64,000 nucleotides of DNA, from the NCBI RefSeq assembly GCF_910596095.1, contig NC_056533.1:28680662-28744661 (forward strand). Reading direction: 5' to 3'. The translations under genes were made by a program, and so were the position numbers. Source of the DNA: Thunnus maccoyii (lineage: Eukaryota; Chordata; Actinopteri; Scombriformes; Scombridae). This document shows, piece by piece, positions 31,401 through 46,400 of the stretch; position 1 is the first letter of the stretch; each line of letters begins with the position of its first letter. The notes below the pieces were generated by a model. That model was not told the origin of the DNA. It did no database searches and worked only from the letters and a program-made list of their open reading frames with translations.

Positions 31401-34400
31401 CAAAAACATTCACAGGTTCCCAATGGTTTGACATAGTCCTCAGGTATCTGGCTGTCAGCACATTCCTTCATTTTTAATTTAGTCTTTTGCCGGTAAACAC
31501 AACACGATTGCTGCATCATCAGTGTGGATGGGCCCGAGGTGGGTGTGTAGGTGTATGTAGGCAGAAAGTGTGGACTTACTCAAACCTGCTCCCCAGAGCG
31601 CACACACACACACACACACACACACAAAAACACACACCTGTAAATTATTGAAAGCGCCAGTTGGGGACAGAGAGCATCCGACAGTCAGCAGGACAACGAA
31701 TTTAGCGGCCATAAAGTCCCAAATGTCATCTTCCTTTTTTTATCCAGTAAAATCAATCAGCCTAATGCTTTTTATCTCAGAAAAGCAGATCACTGGATTC
31801 CACCAACAGTTGTGTGAGTGCATCCATGTGTTCAGCAGTGGCCTTTCACTTCTCTTCCCCTGCCAGTGTGAGCTGGCTCCAGACACTGCCACTGCAAAGG
31901 TCAGCATGTGTGTGTGCGTGTGTATGTAAAGTGACAGCAGTGATCTGTATAATGGGTTTTGTTGTTCCCAAAGCAGATGAAGACTGAGATTAGGCTTAAA
32001 GCGGACAGTAAATTTATTAGGCTTTCATTTCTGTGAGAACCATAATCCCGATGGAAGTGAAAGCTTTATTAGCTCATGAATTTTGCCTGCCTGCCTGTCT
32101 GACATTGTCGTTGTCGGGACCTCACGCTAGTGCATTAAATTAATACTGCACAGAATGTCCTCTTAACAACACACTTTCGCCAGCAACGGAACGTCTTGCC
32201 ATCTAGTAGGAGATATGTTTGTATTTCTGTAAGAATCAACGCCAGTTTGTTTGGATTAATTTTCATCACTTTTTAAGAATATGCTCCTAGATGATTTGGG
32301 TTTAGGCTTTTTTTCCTAAGCACATCCCTGTGCCCTAAAACCCAATATTTCTAATGGTTTTTGCTTTGCATGAATGAGTTTTTGTTGCACCAGGTAGAGT
32401 GTGGTTATGGCACTATGTGCAGCCCCACACCCTTGTGCCCACTTTACAATATTTTTTTGAAAGCTTTCATGTCAGGAGAGTAAGTGTGTAGGGGGGGAAA
32501 GCAAATACAGAGAGAGTGGATTCTAGAAAGTATCAGGATTTCAAGGTTTACAACACTAAAGTGACGCTGCAGAAACCTTGCTAGAGAAGCTCTCTCCTCA
32601 GCTTGCCTGTAACCAAGTGGGAAGACCATGTGCAGTGGAGTTTAGTGATCTGTGAACATGTCAAATTTGTTGCATCCACCCCTAACTAAAGGGACTTTAC
32701 TGAGAATGAGCCTACCATAATCAAATGAATCTAATAACTAATCAACAATTAGAAGACAAAATGGTTCATGCACACAAAGCACAACAAAACAAAAAAAAAC
32801 ACAGGACAACAACAAGCATGTTGAGACAACAAACAAACCCACCTAGAGTAAGAGTGAAAATATGTTATGTAAACTTAATAATAATTAAATTTAATAATAA
32901 AATAATTAAATTGTTATCTTGTTTACACATGTTTAGTGTGATGGTGAAATTTTAAACCTAGAGCGGATTCACTTACGAGGTGAGAAGTAAATACACAGTT
33001 TTTGCATAGAGTTCTACTTTGGTGCACTTTGACATACAAATTTGCACTGTTAACCAAATGCAAACCATCTTTACACTGCTGACAGTTGAAAGAACAGAGA
33101 GGTCTTTCACCTTCAAATTTAATTTAACCTTTCTCCGGTGGAGTATAAAGTGTTCCATAAAAGTGGAGCGACATAGATTTACAGTCAGTCATTTGTACTA
33201 TCTACTCCTGTCAAAATGTCCCCTTGAATTCAAGGTGTCCTGTAGAGTTCTCTTGTAAACAAAAGTTTCTGTTTCTATTCAGCGTTACTCACACTGTGTG
33301 TATCCTCCTATGTTTAATGTGTCGTGTGCATTTTCTGCCTCATAAAAACATCTGCAAATACTTTTCCTAAAAGTTTGAAACCTGCATTGTTTACATCCAT
33401 GTTTACTTGCTAGCAATTTTCCCTGCCTTTAGCTGGTGCATTGCTACATTTCATACCACCAGCTGTAGATCAATAGAATAGCGTAAAACATTAGCTGGAA
33501 TGTGAATGTGTCACCTGCGTGCATGTGAGTCCCTTTGCGAGTGCATGAGAACAAACAAATATCCATCCATAGCACTACTAATGGTCAAAAACCACACAGG
33601 GTTTCATTGACTTATTGTCTAGTAAGCAACCAGGAGGGCTTGTCTTGTCTTGAAATCCCTCACTTATTCTCTCATTCCGCAGTTTATTCTACGGCGAGCA
33701 GTAGACAGTAAATTGAGATTGTGGACACTTAGGAATCATCATCATTTTGCGTCTTCACTAACAGGTGTAATGTGGCACTGAGATCCTCGGAGAAGATGAG
33801 AAAGAACATCTTGTTGAGGGGGGGAAAAAAGATAAGTGTGGCCGGATATGGCAGTAGTTGGTAGGACAAACCAATAAAATGTACAATTATATAGACATTA
33901 AGATAAGAATGTAAAGATAGCAGGACAAAGGAAATACCTAAACTTTTCCAAGTAGGCTATCAAATCAAGTGTACTAAGCAGTTGAGTGCCAAGTAAACTT
34001 CAACCTGTCTGAAAGATGCATTCACTTCACATTTTGATTTCCAGCACGATAAGTACTCCCATCTGTCTCCTGCACGGCCTTTATCTGCATCCATTATTAA
34101 GTTCTCGAGCTGTCCTATGATTCCTCTCATCCACCACTCCACTTAATTATTCCTTGCTCTTGGGACTTAATAGCGGAGCATCTCAACCACCTGCACTCAC
34201 CTTTTTGAAATGAGAACTTCCATTGGATAATTTAAAACTGCTGGTTCCAGTCCCCCGTACAGCACTACCATTAAAAGGAAAGTGCAACTGGTTTTTAACT
34301 CCAGCAGTGGTGTCGAGTACCTTTTTACAGTTTGTATGGAACTGAGAATATGAGTCTATTGCATGCAGGTGTGGTTATTTTTACCACATGCTGCACTTGA

Positions 34401-37400
34401 GCAATGTCCTAGAAACATTCTCAGATGTTTTTTCAGCTTGTGGCCTTTCTCAAGGTTGGATGAAACCGTCAGTCCTGTCACCATTACTACTCAAAAGATG
34501 TGTAAATTATACATTTTTCTGTGCACTTAGGTAATTTTACACTACACAATGGCAATCCTAGGTAAATGTAAGTGTATATTTTCAAGCTTCGGTTTTTGTT
34601 TATATGTTTGTGTGTGTGGCAGAGAGAGGGGATAATCTCAGTGTTTAGGAAGAGAGAGGGAGAGAGAGAGAGATGTGTCTGTGTTTGTGAGGATGTCATA
34701 ATGAGGAAGAGCATTTCCACTGCAATTTTTTTTCAGTCTGCAGTCATTCAAGTTCAACAGACAGTCTGATCCTGCTCCTTCATCCCTGTGCTGATGCTCC
34801 TCTGACTCACACAGGCAGCGAGCTGCTCATTGCTGGGAGGCTGATTACTTTACCCTCTCAACAATAAAATGACATGAATTTGAGCTTTTACCCATCACAG
34901 TCGTCGGTGAGTTGGGTTCTGATAGCGGGTTTTATTTTGGATCTGGCTCCAAGTTGATAAAATCCCCAAATTTTCTATTGAATCTTTTATCCCCTCTTTA
35001 GCAAAGAGTAAATATGAATCTGTTGTGTGTAAATATTTATGCATCTGACAGAACTTGGTGTTTGAATGTTTTTCATTTCTTGAATATTTAGTTATTTGTT
35101 GCTTTTTTTTTTTGCTTCCATACTGTGTAATTTAAACCTAAATAGGTTCAATAAGGATTCAAAAGGATTCAGATTCAACAAAATGTTATTGAACCGAAAA
35201 AAAATAACAGCCATCAATTACAGACTGCTGAGGGCTTAAGAGAGGAAATGATACTTTCTAATAGGTCGGCGATATGCCTATTAATAATATAATTTCCCGT
35301 TATCAATATAGCTCACATGGCTCCCTGGTAGCCTACTGACTCAAACCACATAACCACAATGTCCACGGTTCAATTCCAGCCTCAGATCTTTGTTGCTTGT
35401 CATACTCCCTCTGTCTACCCATGTTTCCTGTCTCTCTGCACTTCTGTCAATCAAGTAAAGGCAGGAAATGCCAAAAATTATCTTTTTAAAAATGATGTAG
35501 AACACAATATGGTAAATGTATATATTTTTTAATTACCATTTGCTTGGAAGATTTCACAATATGGAGGCATTTTCATGATAAGATTAAACCACAATTTGAT
35601 ATGATAGTATTTATTAATTTTCCAGCTCTACCTACTATGGCGATGTGTAACATTATTAATTAAGCACAGTTTTCTCAATAAACTATGTAATGAAATCACT
35701 TTTAAAAACTTGTCCATAAAATAGGACATCAGGCAAGTTTATACACCTTCAAGCTGTGGTATATGGTTTACAGTAATATTACATCCAGCAACATATATGT
35801 ACTTAAAAATTTTGTTTGTTTGTTTGTTTGTTTTGTTTTTCTTTATACAACACATCAGTGAATCTTCTCGTGTTTGACTGTGTTGCCACAAGTAGATAAT
35901 TGTCTTGTCTATGTGGTGCATAGGGGAAATATTCCATTAGACAATAGATGCGAATACACGCATACATGAGTACAGTGTCACACAAACACCTACATATGTG
36001 TCAGTGTCACCTAAGAGAAGGGAGGAGGTGTTGATGTGCTAATAACTGTGGGTTGCCATGAGGATTTAAGGTCTGTGTTACATTATCACCGACCCATCCA
36101 TGCTGAGACTCTCAGGACTCTTCATCATGCATATGATGAAGAGATGTGAAGAGCTCAGTGCTTACACTGCAACTTAACTGTAGGTGGATAATCTCTGCGA
36201 GATGTGGCTTGTTGATTGGTGGATATTATCTTGATCTGTCTTTTAGTTATCCTCCTCTCATATTGTTCCTCTCCTCTGTTCTCTGCTCTCTAGGGAGCAG
36301 CCGATCTACACCACCAGGGCTCATGTCTTCCAAATCGACCCAACCACCAAGAAGAACTGGGTTCCTGCCAGCAAGCAGGCTGTCACTGTCTCCTATTTTT
36401 ATGACAGCACACGCAACAGCTACCGCATCATCAGCGTGGATGGATCCAAGGTATGTGTGTGTGTGTGTGTGTGTGTGCATAGTCTGTGTGTGTGTGTGTG
36501 TGTGTAACAGTATCAATGAGATGACAGGAAACATTTAACTGCTCTCAGGAGAGGGAGAGCACTCAGTGTAAGAATTGAACAAAAGGATTACATTTGCTGC
36601 TTCTATTGATCGGCAGCAACCTAACATTGGACCATTTTATATTTCTGAAGTGATGAAGGTCCTTTCAGCTTCCCCCTCAATCACGATATGTCCCAATATT
36701 AATATGTATCAGGATATGGCAAACGTCTGCAAATCACAAATGAAATAATCAGACTGTTGTTTAAAGCAATGAACTGTGTTCTACTGTTTTGTATTACATA
36801 AGACCAACTCTTCATTTGTGTTAAACAAGAACCAAACCACCAAGTTTTTTTAGTTTTTAATTATAACTTGCTCAGAATTATTGCTATGGAGGTGACCTGA
36901 ACTACCAACTATTTGATAATTGTTAATTGTTTTTTTTTATTATTGTAGATTGATAAATCAATCGTTCAGGCTACTCCATAAAATGTCAGCAAGTAAAATA
37001 TGCCCATAACTCATTTTATGTGAGATACTATATATATATCTATATATCTATATATCTATATCTATCAGAACAGTAAAAATTCTCATATAGTTTAAAACCA
37101 GAAACTGAACATCAGTAGACATCCCCTCTAACAAATTACCGACAGCAGCCGAGAGCTGCATACCCGTGGAGTCACAATTAAACTTAATTATCTGTAATTT
37201 AGTGTCATCAACAAACAGCCGACAGTAGTCATACTTGAAGGACTGAAGAGTCTTTAAATAGTGAAACAGCTTTTTTTTCTTCTTCATCAGACTCCCTCTG
37301 CACTGTTTTTTGACCTGATTTCATGTTTTATTTTTGAATTGCTTTTCATCCATGTGCATTGTTGGACAGGGAATCGCTTGGCTATAAAACATGGACTGTA

Positions 37401-40400
37401 TGACAACATTCTCACTGGCCTATATGTAAAAATAACAGACTCATTTTCCAGGAAAAGGAGTTTGACTTGTCATCACATGAGCTTGACGTTGAGATTTAAT
37501 CTCACATGTGATAACAGACACCATACGGACACGCTTATATATCATATTCACACCTTCTTCCTCCACCAACTGAAAGAGTAGATTATGTGTTTCCATGGCA
37601 ATCAGAGTCTTCTCTCTGTGTGAAAACTGGAGGAGTGGTATCCCTCTGCTGACAGTGTCAGGCAATCACCTTTGGCACAATCTTAAATCACACAGATTAC
37701 CTGCAGAGCGACTTCAGAGACTGAGCAGTTGACAGTTGTTGGGATCTCTGTATGGCCTCACAGTTACTCTTTTTGCCACACACACTTCTCTGATTGGGTA
37801 GAGGGCCTGTGGAGTTCAGTGTCAGGATTACCAACCCAGCAGCTGAAGGGTGGTGGGGTCTCACGGGAACTCAACATAGATATGTCTGAATGTAGAGTAT
37901 TTGCACGACAAGCATTTTGCACTATCACTAATGAGAAGCTCATCTGAACAGCTCAAAAAAAAAAAAAAAAGTTGCGTGTGTGTGTGGATTTGAAAATCTA
38001 CCTGGTAGGATTGAATAAATTCCCTTCAAATATATATTAAGAGTTTCTGTCATTATTTTAGATCAGAACACATTTGTTGAGGCTTTTCAGTACAATTTTA
38101 AGTAAAAATCCATCTTTAAAGGAAATGAAAATGCATAAATAAAATGCATTATTCTTCTATTCTAGCAAAGCATTGTTTAGTCAAGCTTTCTTAGCTTCAA
38201 AACGACTCTCTCCCACAGCTAGAAACCAGACAGGCAAGAATCTAATCTGTTATGTCATCATGCAGCACTTAAACAGCATGGTGATAGATGACTCAAGATA
38301 ACTGCTCACTTGCATGTTTTATCTTTCAAGTCCCTTATCAAAAAATCAGTTTTCTCTCCTAAGACAAAGATAGGATTTCTAGTTTATTTCTGGCTACGTT
38401 CATCTATACTTGTGTATGTTCTATATGGTCATCTATACCCCCAAGGCCAGAAGTCTTCTCTCTGCATCCCCACTTATGTCGTCCTCTCTATTGTCTCTCC
38501 ACTCTCCTGTAACCTTGAGTAGCAGAGCAGTATGCCTTTATAACATGTCTGCAGGCAACAGCTATATGTGAGGTATGACAATTAAAAATTTGCGAAAGAA
38601 AACGTTATTCTTTTATTTAAATAGAAATGACTCCCACTGATTTGAGCTCTATCCCGGTTTCCATTTGAATTTAAGTAAGTCAAAGTGATGTCTGTATGAG
38701 CAGGAAATGTTGAGTCATATCATATAAATGTTAAATATAGTTTCTAGTTTGTACACTAGCTGCAAGCGAGACAGGTCTGTCTAGCAGAATAGTCTGTGCC
38801 GCTGTACACACTAACTGTGACAGACCGTCAGCTTATATTCGTCCATCCGTGATGGTTGGGCAACTCGCTGCTGATGATATGGCAAGTAGAGGAGCATATC
38901 AGCACTTTTGACTCTCGCTCATCCTGAATCATACTTCTCATACAGGGATGTACCAAACAAAATGACAACACAGTGAAGAGTTTACTCGCTGTACTTTATG
39001 AATTATTCCAAGAACTTCAGGAGCTAACGTAAAGCTTTTTCTCTGGTGCTTGAATATTTCCTGTACTTCTTTTGCCTCATATTTTTCTCTCTTAAAGTCT
39101 ACTGGTACTTTAACTACCCAGTCTTTCTGTCTTTATTTCTCACTACTTCTCTCACAGCCAGTGTCCAAAATTAACATTTTGGCTCTTGTGCTGAGGGCTT
39201 GTGATCTAAAATAGAAGTATCCTCTGAGCTTCCTACATGTGTTTTTTTGGCCGTTGAAGGTTTGCCAGATGTTCAGTTTTTAACTATTGAAGATATGCTT
39301 TTAAGAACTTTCAACTAGTAGATATTAGCAGATAATTAGCAGATAGCAGATTATTATTTCTGCTGTTCTAACATGTCCTGAAGGGATCATTAGGTCGGCT
39401 GACGAACAGAAGCCTTTTCATTGGAGATTAAAAAAAAAGTATACAATATGCTTTTGACAAACATTTTAATATTGTTATAATCATACAATAACTGTTTTCA
39501 GGGTTTGTTTTTCTGATAAGATACCCTCTGAATATGCAACGATGTTTACAGCACTGACATCCCTGATGTTGGAGCTTCATACGAGCTCATACTGTACCAG
39601 CTTTGGTTTGAGTGCACAATAATACTAATGGATCAGGGTTTTTGGGCTTCTATCAACCCAATCAGGTTGTAATTTTTGTGTCACCATTTACTTCTTCTCC
39701 CTCATTGAAAAATCCAGACTAGGAATATGCAAATATGTTTAGTTTCCAAACGTTTAACTGTTGGACACAAGATGTCTCCTACTTCACTGAAAAGTCCATT
39801 TTCTGTGTATGTTTGCTGTAGGTTTTAAGCTTCCACATCACACCGGTGTATGTTGCATATCAGACCTCAGTTGGTTTGCAAACTAGTCGCTCTTACACGT
39901 GAGTGGAAAAGAAAAAACACATTCATGATACACTACGTGCATACATGTTTAGTTGCGTGCAGCCTTAAGAAGCATGTTCCAGACCTCCATTCTATAGTCA
40001 TAAAGCTTTATTAAATGGTTTAGAGGTTAAAGCCTTGATAATACACAAATGAACACATCATTTATTTATTTGTTTTATTAAGCTGCCACTATTATAATTA
40101 TGTATGACTTCACTTAAGTTTTTGAAGCGGAGGAAGCCTGCGTCATTGCCACCAGGGAACACGTTGTGTTTTTTTTTGTTTTTTTTTAAAGTCCATAATA
40201 TATGGTGTGATGAAATGCATCAGGCCATTAAAGCAGTTGGCAGACAAACAAAAAATATCTAACATTTCTTCATCCGCATCACACCTCTGCCTGATGAGCA
40301 ATCATAATTTTTCATTTTGCCGTGCGATTTGATGAGAGGACACAGCAACCATCATCTCGTCTTTCTTTGGCCGCATTTCAGTTTTAACGCCACTGCCAAT

Positions 40401-43400
40401 TCTTCCTGTTCATCATCATCACTGTCCTTGCTGCACATTTGCCACCGTTATTTTGATATGTTCCCTTCAAAACCCTAGGTGTTTGTGATATTCAGCTGAA
40501 ACTCACAGAATTTTGCAGTTGTTGACTGTTAAATAGTGAGATGCTAAAATGTTATGAGTAGGTACGCTAGTATTGGCATTTTTACATTTATATCATGAAC
40601 ACAATATTTAAGTATCATGCTTCACTTTTAAGAGAAAAAAATAACTTAATATGTGGAATAGAATCAAAAGTGAGCCTAGAACTTTGGCTCTCTAGATAAT
40701 AAAGACATTTACATTTTTATCAACTTTAAACGTTACCCCTCTGTGTAGCTGGTGTCCTTTCTTTACAGCTATAACAAGATTTTCTGGCATTTGGTGCTTG
40801 ACAAGTGATCAGTCATTTTCCCTACCAACATGGGAGCTGACTCTACTTACTGACTCTGCAGATTCTGTGCACTCTGCAGACACATAATCAGCCGCAGAAG
40901 ACATCTCTTATAACCTCCCTGGCTGTCTTACAGTTTCAAACTGACCCTCTGAGTTTCACTCCGCGCCTCCTGTGCCACTTGATACGCAGCTCGGCTCACC
41001 ACCCGCACAGCTGCCAGCGTCACTCCACTCTCCCTCCCTCTGTCACACTCCTCCCACTCGCTCGGTCGCTAGCTGAGTCGCACACTCGGTACATGCCAGC
41101 ATACTATTACAGGGCCCATGATGATGGGGGACAACCTGGTACTTTCAACTTGTAGATAATGCAATAGAGCTTCCTACACGTTGTGATCCTGCATCATCTC
41201 ATGTTTCTTTCATTACACAGCTACAATACATGATCAATAACCTGTTGAATGATTTGTTGGATAAGTGGGTGATATGGTTGAATTAACTTCAATATACACC
41301 ATTTAACTGTGTTCCACTGTTGTTCATCACAGTTTAACACCCATCACAGTTTCCTCAAAACCAAATTGAAGTCTTAAAATTGTTTGTTTTGCCCAACAAA
41401 AAGTCCAAAATTCAATCACAAAAGACAACGGAAATCGGCAAATCCTCACAATAGTGAAGCTTGAACTAGGGGATGTTTGTTATTTTTGCTTGAAAAATTA
41501 CTTCAGATTCAATGAGTCTTCACATGTATAAAAAAAACTTGTAGCTAAAAATCTTTTTGTTTGCTTCTTATTGCAGTAGGCTTGAAATCATTCATTTAGA
41601 ATAGCAGAACTCTGTAAACTGATAACCTGATATGATCAAATCATCACAATATCATGCCTCTGAATGACAAAAAAGGATTATATTGAATTTCCCCCAGCCG
41701 TAGTTGTGACTGATATAATTTGAGTTTGGAGTAATCTTCAGATGATCAGAGCAGGAAACTGTTGCAGACTTTAGATATGTGATGTGTAGTTTCAGGGGTG
41801 TAAATTTGATCATGTTCCTTCTGCTCATTATCCTATTACACACCACAGACACGGTGGCAGGATCAGAAACACTATTACTGTGGCTTTAATTTGTTCCTTT
41901 CCACCTATTGTTTATCAAAAAAACTGGCTTATCTAGTCAAATCTGACTGATTTAACTTATTCACAGGCCTGTCATAACATCTAGCATCAGTATATAATAT
42001 CAGTCCAACAAAGCTACAGTCTATCAGTCTAACAAGATTCAGGTTAAATTACCAAGTTTAACTTGACAAGTGAGTTGTCGATTTGAAGAGGACAAACTCA
42101 GCTCAAGCAGAAGTTGAGCATGAAATGTAGAGATGACTCTGAAAGAATTTTAGCAAACAAAGAAGATGAAATGGAGAAGAAATCATTGGACTCCCATTGG
42201 CTGATCGACAACATGTGATTGTTAAATGTGAATGTAATCTGCAGCAGTTTGTCAAAAAGGAAACATTTGATTAATATATTTCTATTAGTCATGATCTGTT
42301 CCAGTGTTGATTGGTAGTTATTTACTGTTTACTAATTTTTTACTCTACTTTTTGCTTTATCTGGTAGTAACGGCCCAGTTTTCCCACAATAGTCATTAAA
42401 GTTTCATCTTATCTTCACACTTCCCTTTGAATCAGCACGACAAGCTTTGTTAAATATTTACTCGGCTGCATGAGATGAGACAAATGTTGTTCAGGCTTTG
42501 CCCAGGTTCTTCTTCAGGGGAAATTAGGTCATCTTTGTTTTGATGAAGCCTCTGAAAGAGTTATGATTTTAAAATCAGATTACCGTACGTTAGTAAATTG
42601 CCACTCCTTATAAACCTGTGATGAATGCAGCCTGAATCACTGGTGGCAACTATAATATTTTCAACATGCGACACTGACAAAGGTCTGAGGGGCTTTTTAG
42701 TGTATGTGCAGTGAGCTCTCTCTCTGTTTAGGATCCATTAGCATTGTTCTGAATGGGACACAATTGTCTAAGAGGCTATTGATTGTGTGTGTGTGTGTAA
42801 TGTTGCTCATTGTGTTAACTCAGTCTCTGCTTTCTGGGTCTCTGTGTCCAGTAATGATGCAGTGTAAACTGTTTTAACACCTCAGCACTGAAAAGATGAA
42901 GAGGGAGACGATGGGGGCGTAGAAAAAGACACGAGTCTGTCAGCGATTTTAAATTCTCAAATCCTGTGTTCATGTTGCTATGAAACAAGGGCTGCATTGT
43001 GATTAAACTGTCTTCTATTGTTTCTTAATCGTCGGGGTAATTTGCATGTGCTGTTTCTAAGTTCTCTTATATCTTGGTAGTGAGGTTTGGTCTGTGTGCA
43101 TGCACTGGAGTAACTTGGAGCTGCTTGTGTTTAATGGCACATCTAGCAGCCTGTTCATATACTGCAGGATTAGACATGCCTGTATTTACAGCGATGCAGA
43201 ACACACACAAATCAGTGCCGTCTGGTCAGGCTTAAAGTGCGTTTTAAGCATCTATTGGTTGCTACTGTTGCTGCCTCGTGTACCGGTTTACAATTTTAGA
43301 CTGCAGCAGATGTTTTCTGGCAGCTGATTTACTGTGTAGCTACAACAGGTGAGCACTGTAGCAAATATGGAGATTGTAATTTGACTACTTAGAGGTTAGT

Positions 43401-46400
43401 GGGTCAGCAGTCGCCACTGTGAAGTGTGTGTCTTTGTGTGTGTGCCAGTGTTGAAATCGAAGATGGATTCTCCTTCAGAGTCCTCAGGACACTGTGGAGA
43501 CACTTACCCCCAAAAATGTCATCAAGTTTAGATTTATTTCTGACCCATAAGTCTCAATTTGCCATCCAACATCATTCTCGGTAGATTTATTTTAATTTCT
43601 TTGCTTTTTATGTATAAACATTTGTCCACTGTAGTTACAAAGAATGGCCAATAAGACAATATAACTTTGTCAACCGTCAGAGATTTTTCCACACTGTTTA
43701 TAGCGAGGTAGCTAATATCTCTGGTTATATTGGGCAATTTTTGGTACTGTTGCACATCACTTAACAGGACATCTTTATGGCAGTATTGGATTTGTATATG
43801 ATTTTTACATCAATGGGATGCGGAAAGTGTACTTTGATTTGTCAAGAACTTAATTTGCTGGACTTGTCTAAAATAGATATTCCCCTCTGGCTTTTTGTAA
43901 TCTAATAAATACAAAATACATACAAAATTACAAATATGGTGAGAGAGTTGATGGGTAAAATCATCTAATAGTAAGGACAAGTAGAAGATGTATGTAAGTA
44001 GTAAGTAGGTTTTTGTGTATGACAATGTGGAAGTTTTAATCACTGTGGATTGTAGGACTGTATGATTCTTCATTATTATACGAAGTGGACCATCCTGAGA
44101 AAAATAAATATGCTAATTGTAATCAAACGTGTCAGTGTGGGAATGGTGAAAGACATGAGCAGGGTATTACAGATTTACTTTTGTATGATTGGAGATACAA
44201 TAGCGGTTTTGTCCTTTTGATAAATCAATAAGACTATTCATCATGTGAATGCAGCTGCAGGAAATCCTCTAATATCTCTTGGTTGGATGAGACATGTAAC
44301 ATTCAAAACCCAGCATCAGGCATCGTCCTGCTGGAGAGAGCATGTGTCAGATAAACCTTAGGGCCGTGCTAGACGTGTATATATCTTTATTGATTACAAT
44401 TATGATCCTCAGCAGAGCTAAATGGTTGTGTCATCAATGGGAAATTCATGATAGATTGCTTTGTTGATTTTTCCTGACAGGTCATCATCAACAGCACCAT
44501 CACACCCAACATGACGTTCACCAAGACGTCGCAGAAGTTTGGCCAGTGGGCAGACAGCAGGGCCAACACTGTGTTTGGTCTAGGCTTCTCCTCAGAGCAG
44601 CAGCTCACCAAGGTGAGAGGAAACACCTGAAGTCACATAAGCCTTCAAAAAGCTTCAAATATTTAGGATTATGTATTAATAATAGGACTCAAAAGTGACA
44701 AAGTACAATTTGGCTTTATTTCATTTTTATTGTAAAATATATAAATAAAGAATAAGCTCCTTCCTTTGAACATCAGTTGGGGAAAAACAATCAGAGGATT
44801 TAATGTATCAGATTCATCAGTCCTCATTATCAGACAGTTGGCTCCATAAACTCCCACATATTTTAAAATGAGCCACACTGCGTATGACATTTCATCTTGT
44901 ATTGCAGCTGATCACAACTCTTTTACATCTTTCATTTCTTCCATTTTCAGTTTGCTGAAAAGTTCCAGGAGGTAAAAGAAGCAGCCAAGCTAGCAAGGGA
45001 CAAATCTCAAGAGAAGGTGGAGACGATGAGTAATCACTCCCAGGTAAATTATATCTCACTGCTGTCTGAAATTCTGATTCAATACAACACCTCTGCTGTC
45101 CAACCGTTTCCCTCTACAGTCGCTTTGACCCTCTAGAGCGAGAAAAGTTTAAGGCACAGATTCTGCATTTTAGAAATTGCTTTTGGCATGATCAAGTATT
45201 TAAATAGTTCGGTTAAATATTTATACACAGTCATAAGAAGCCTTTTCTGAATAATACAAGTCAACACAACAGAAATCATTCATGTGAAAGTGTGATTCAT
45301 CATGAATGAGAGATGTAGAAAGGCCAAAGGTCCGTAAGCCACTTACTACCTGGTAGGCACAACAGCTTTGGTTAATCACAGGCAGAAAGTTCTCTCAGCT
45401 CTACACAAATGAACCCAAATAGTCATTTTTTTTGTTAGTATGTAAAAAGCTTTGGGAGAGTTTGATTTGAGGTACATTCAGCAGACAGTGCCTGCTCTCT
45501 GCCTGCACTGACTCCAGATGGCAGGAATCAGACTCAACTGTGAGACACAGAAAGCTTCTGGCCCACATGACACGATAAATACTGGCAACAGTAATTCTCA
45601 TGACATAGCTGATGTGTTGAGAGCGTTGAGTGTTTTACCGATACAAACCCAGAACCCTTTCTCACCCACAGAGCGGTATTTATGAGACACGTTTAAAGAC
45701 TTTAGAAAGCTGCAGGTAAGAAGAATCTATACTCACAAACTGCCCCGAAACACAAAAATTCCTCCATCACCTTCCAGGAGTCTGGACGTGAGACACCGTC
45801 AACCAACCAGGCGTCCAGCATTAATGGGACAGATGATGAGAAAATCTCTCATGTCGGTCCGGAGGCTGCCCTGCTGAAGAACGAGAACGAACTCCTCAAG
45901 AGTGCAGTAGAGCAGAGGTAAGGATCCATTTCATGAAAATATCAGAGAAGAACTTGTTTTAATGTGACACACATCTTATTTGTTCTTAAATGTTTATATG
46001 TTAGATTTAAACTTGTGCTTTTCTTAATGTGACATGTTAACATGTCTTCTGTGAAAAAAGCATTCAACTAAACAATGTCTACGTGTATTATTTCATTTTC
46101 ATATGTCTTTTGGTGTTCATCCAACTCCAAATTTGATATGGTTTGGTGTAACATTATCACTGTTTTAACTTTGGGCACAAACTCCATAGTTAAAATGGTG
46201 TGTTAACACACTATACCACAGTTTTCGGGTGATCCTCTTCGGTAAGATTTTTCCCTTCATTTACTCAACAGGGCCAAATAAATTGAAAGTCAGAAACAAA
46301 TTTTGCCTGCAGCTGGTGATGTTGTATAAGCCGTATAATCCGATGATACACAGGTGTGAATTTGGTTATTTGAATGTGAACAAAGTAGAGTGGAAACTGT

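Larger units (their letters stand above)
24957..36293 (+). other. homer2: homer2 intron 1 (11.3 kb)
   Basis: No coding exon is recognised. It holds (GT)29 at 25433-25490, TIR-type repeats at about 26243-26540 and 28230-28460, a (CA)n run at 31601-31626, a SINE at 35309-35500 and a (TTTG)n run near 35813-35832. A relatively CpG-rich block at 30720-31030 could be a regulatory element but cannot be proven from one sequence. Confidence 0.6.

Noticed and set aside
35309-35500. Possible tRNA gene because of a good box B
   Set aside because: No acceptor-stem or anticodon-arm pairing; body and tail fit a tRNA-derived SINE.
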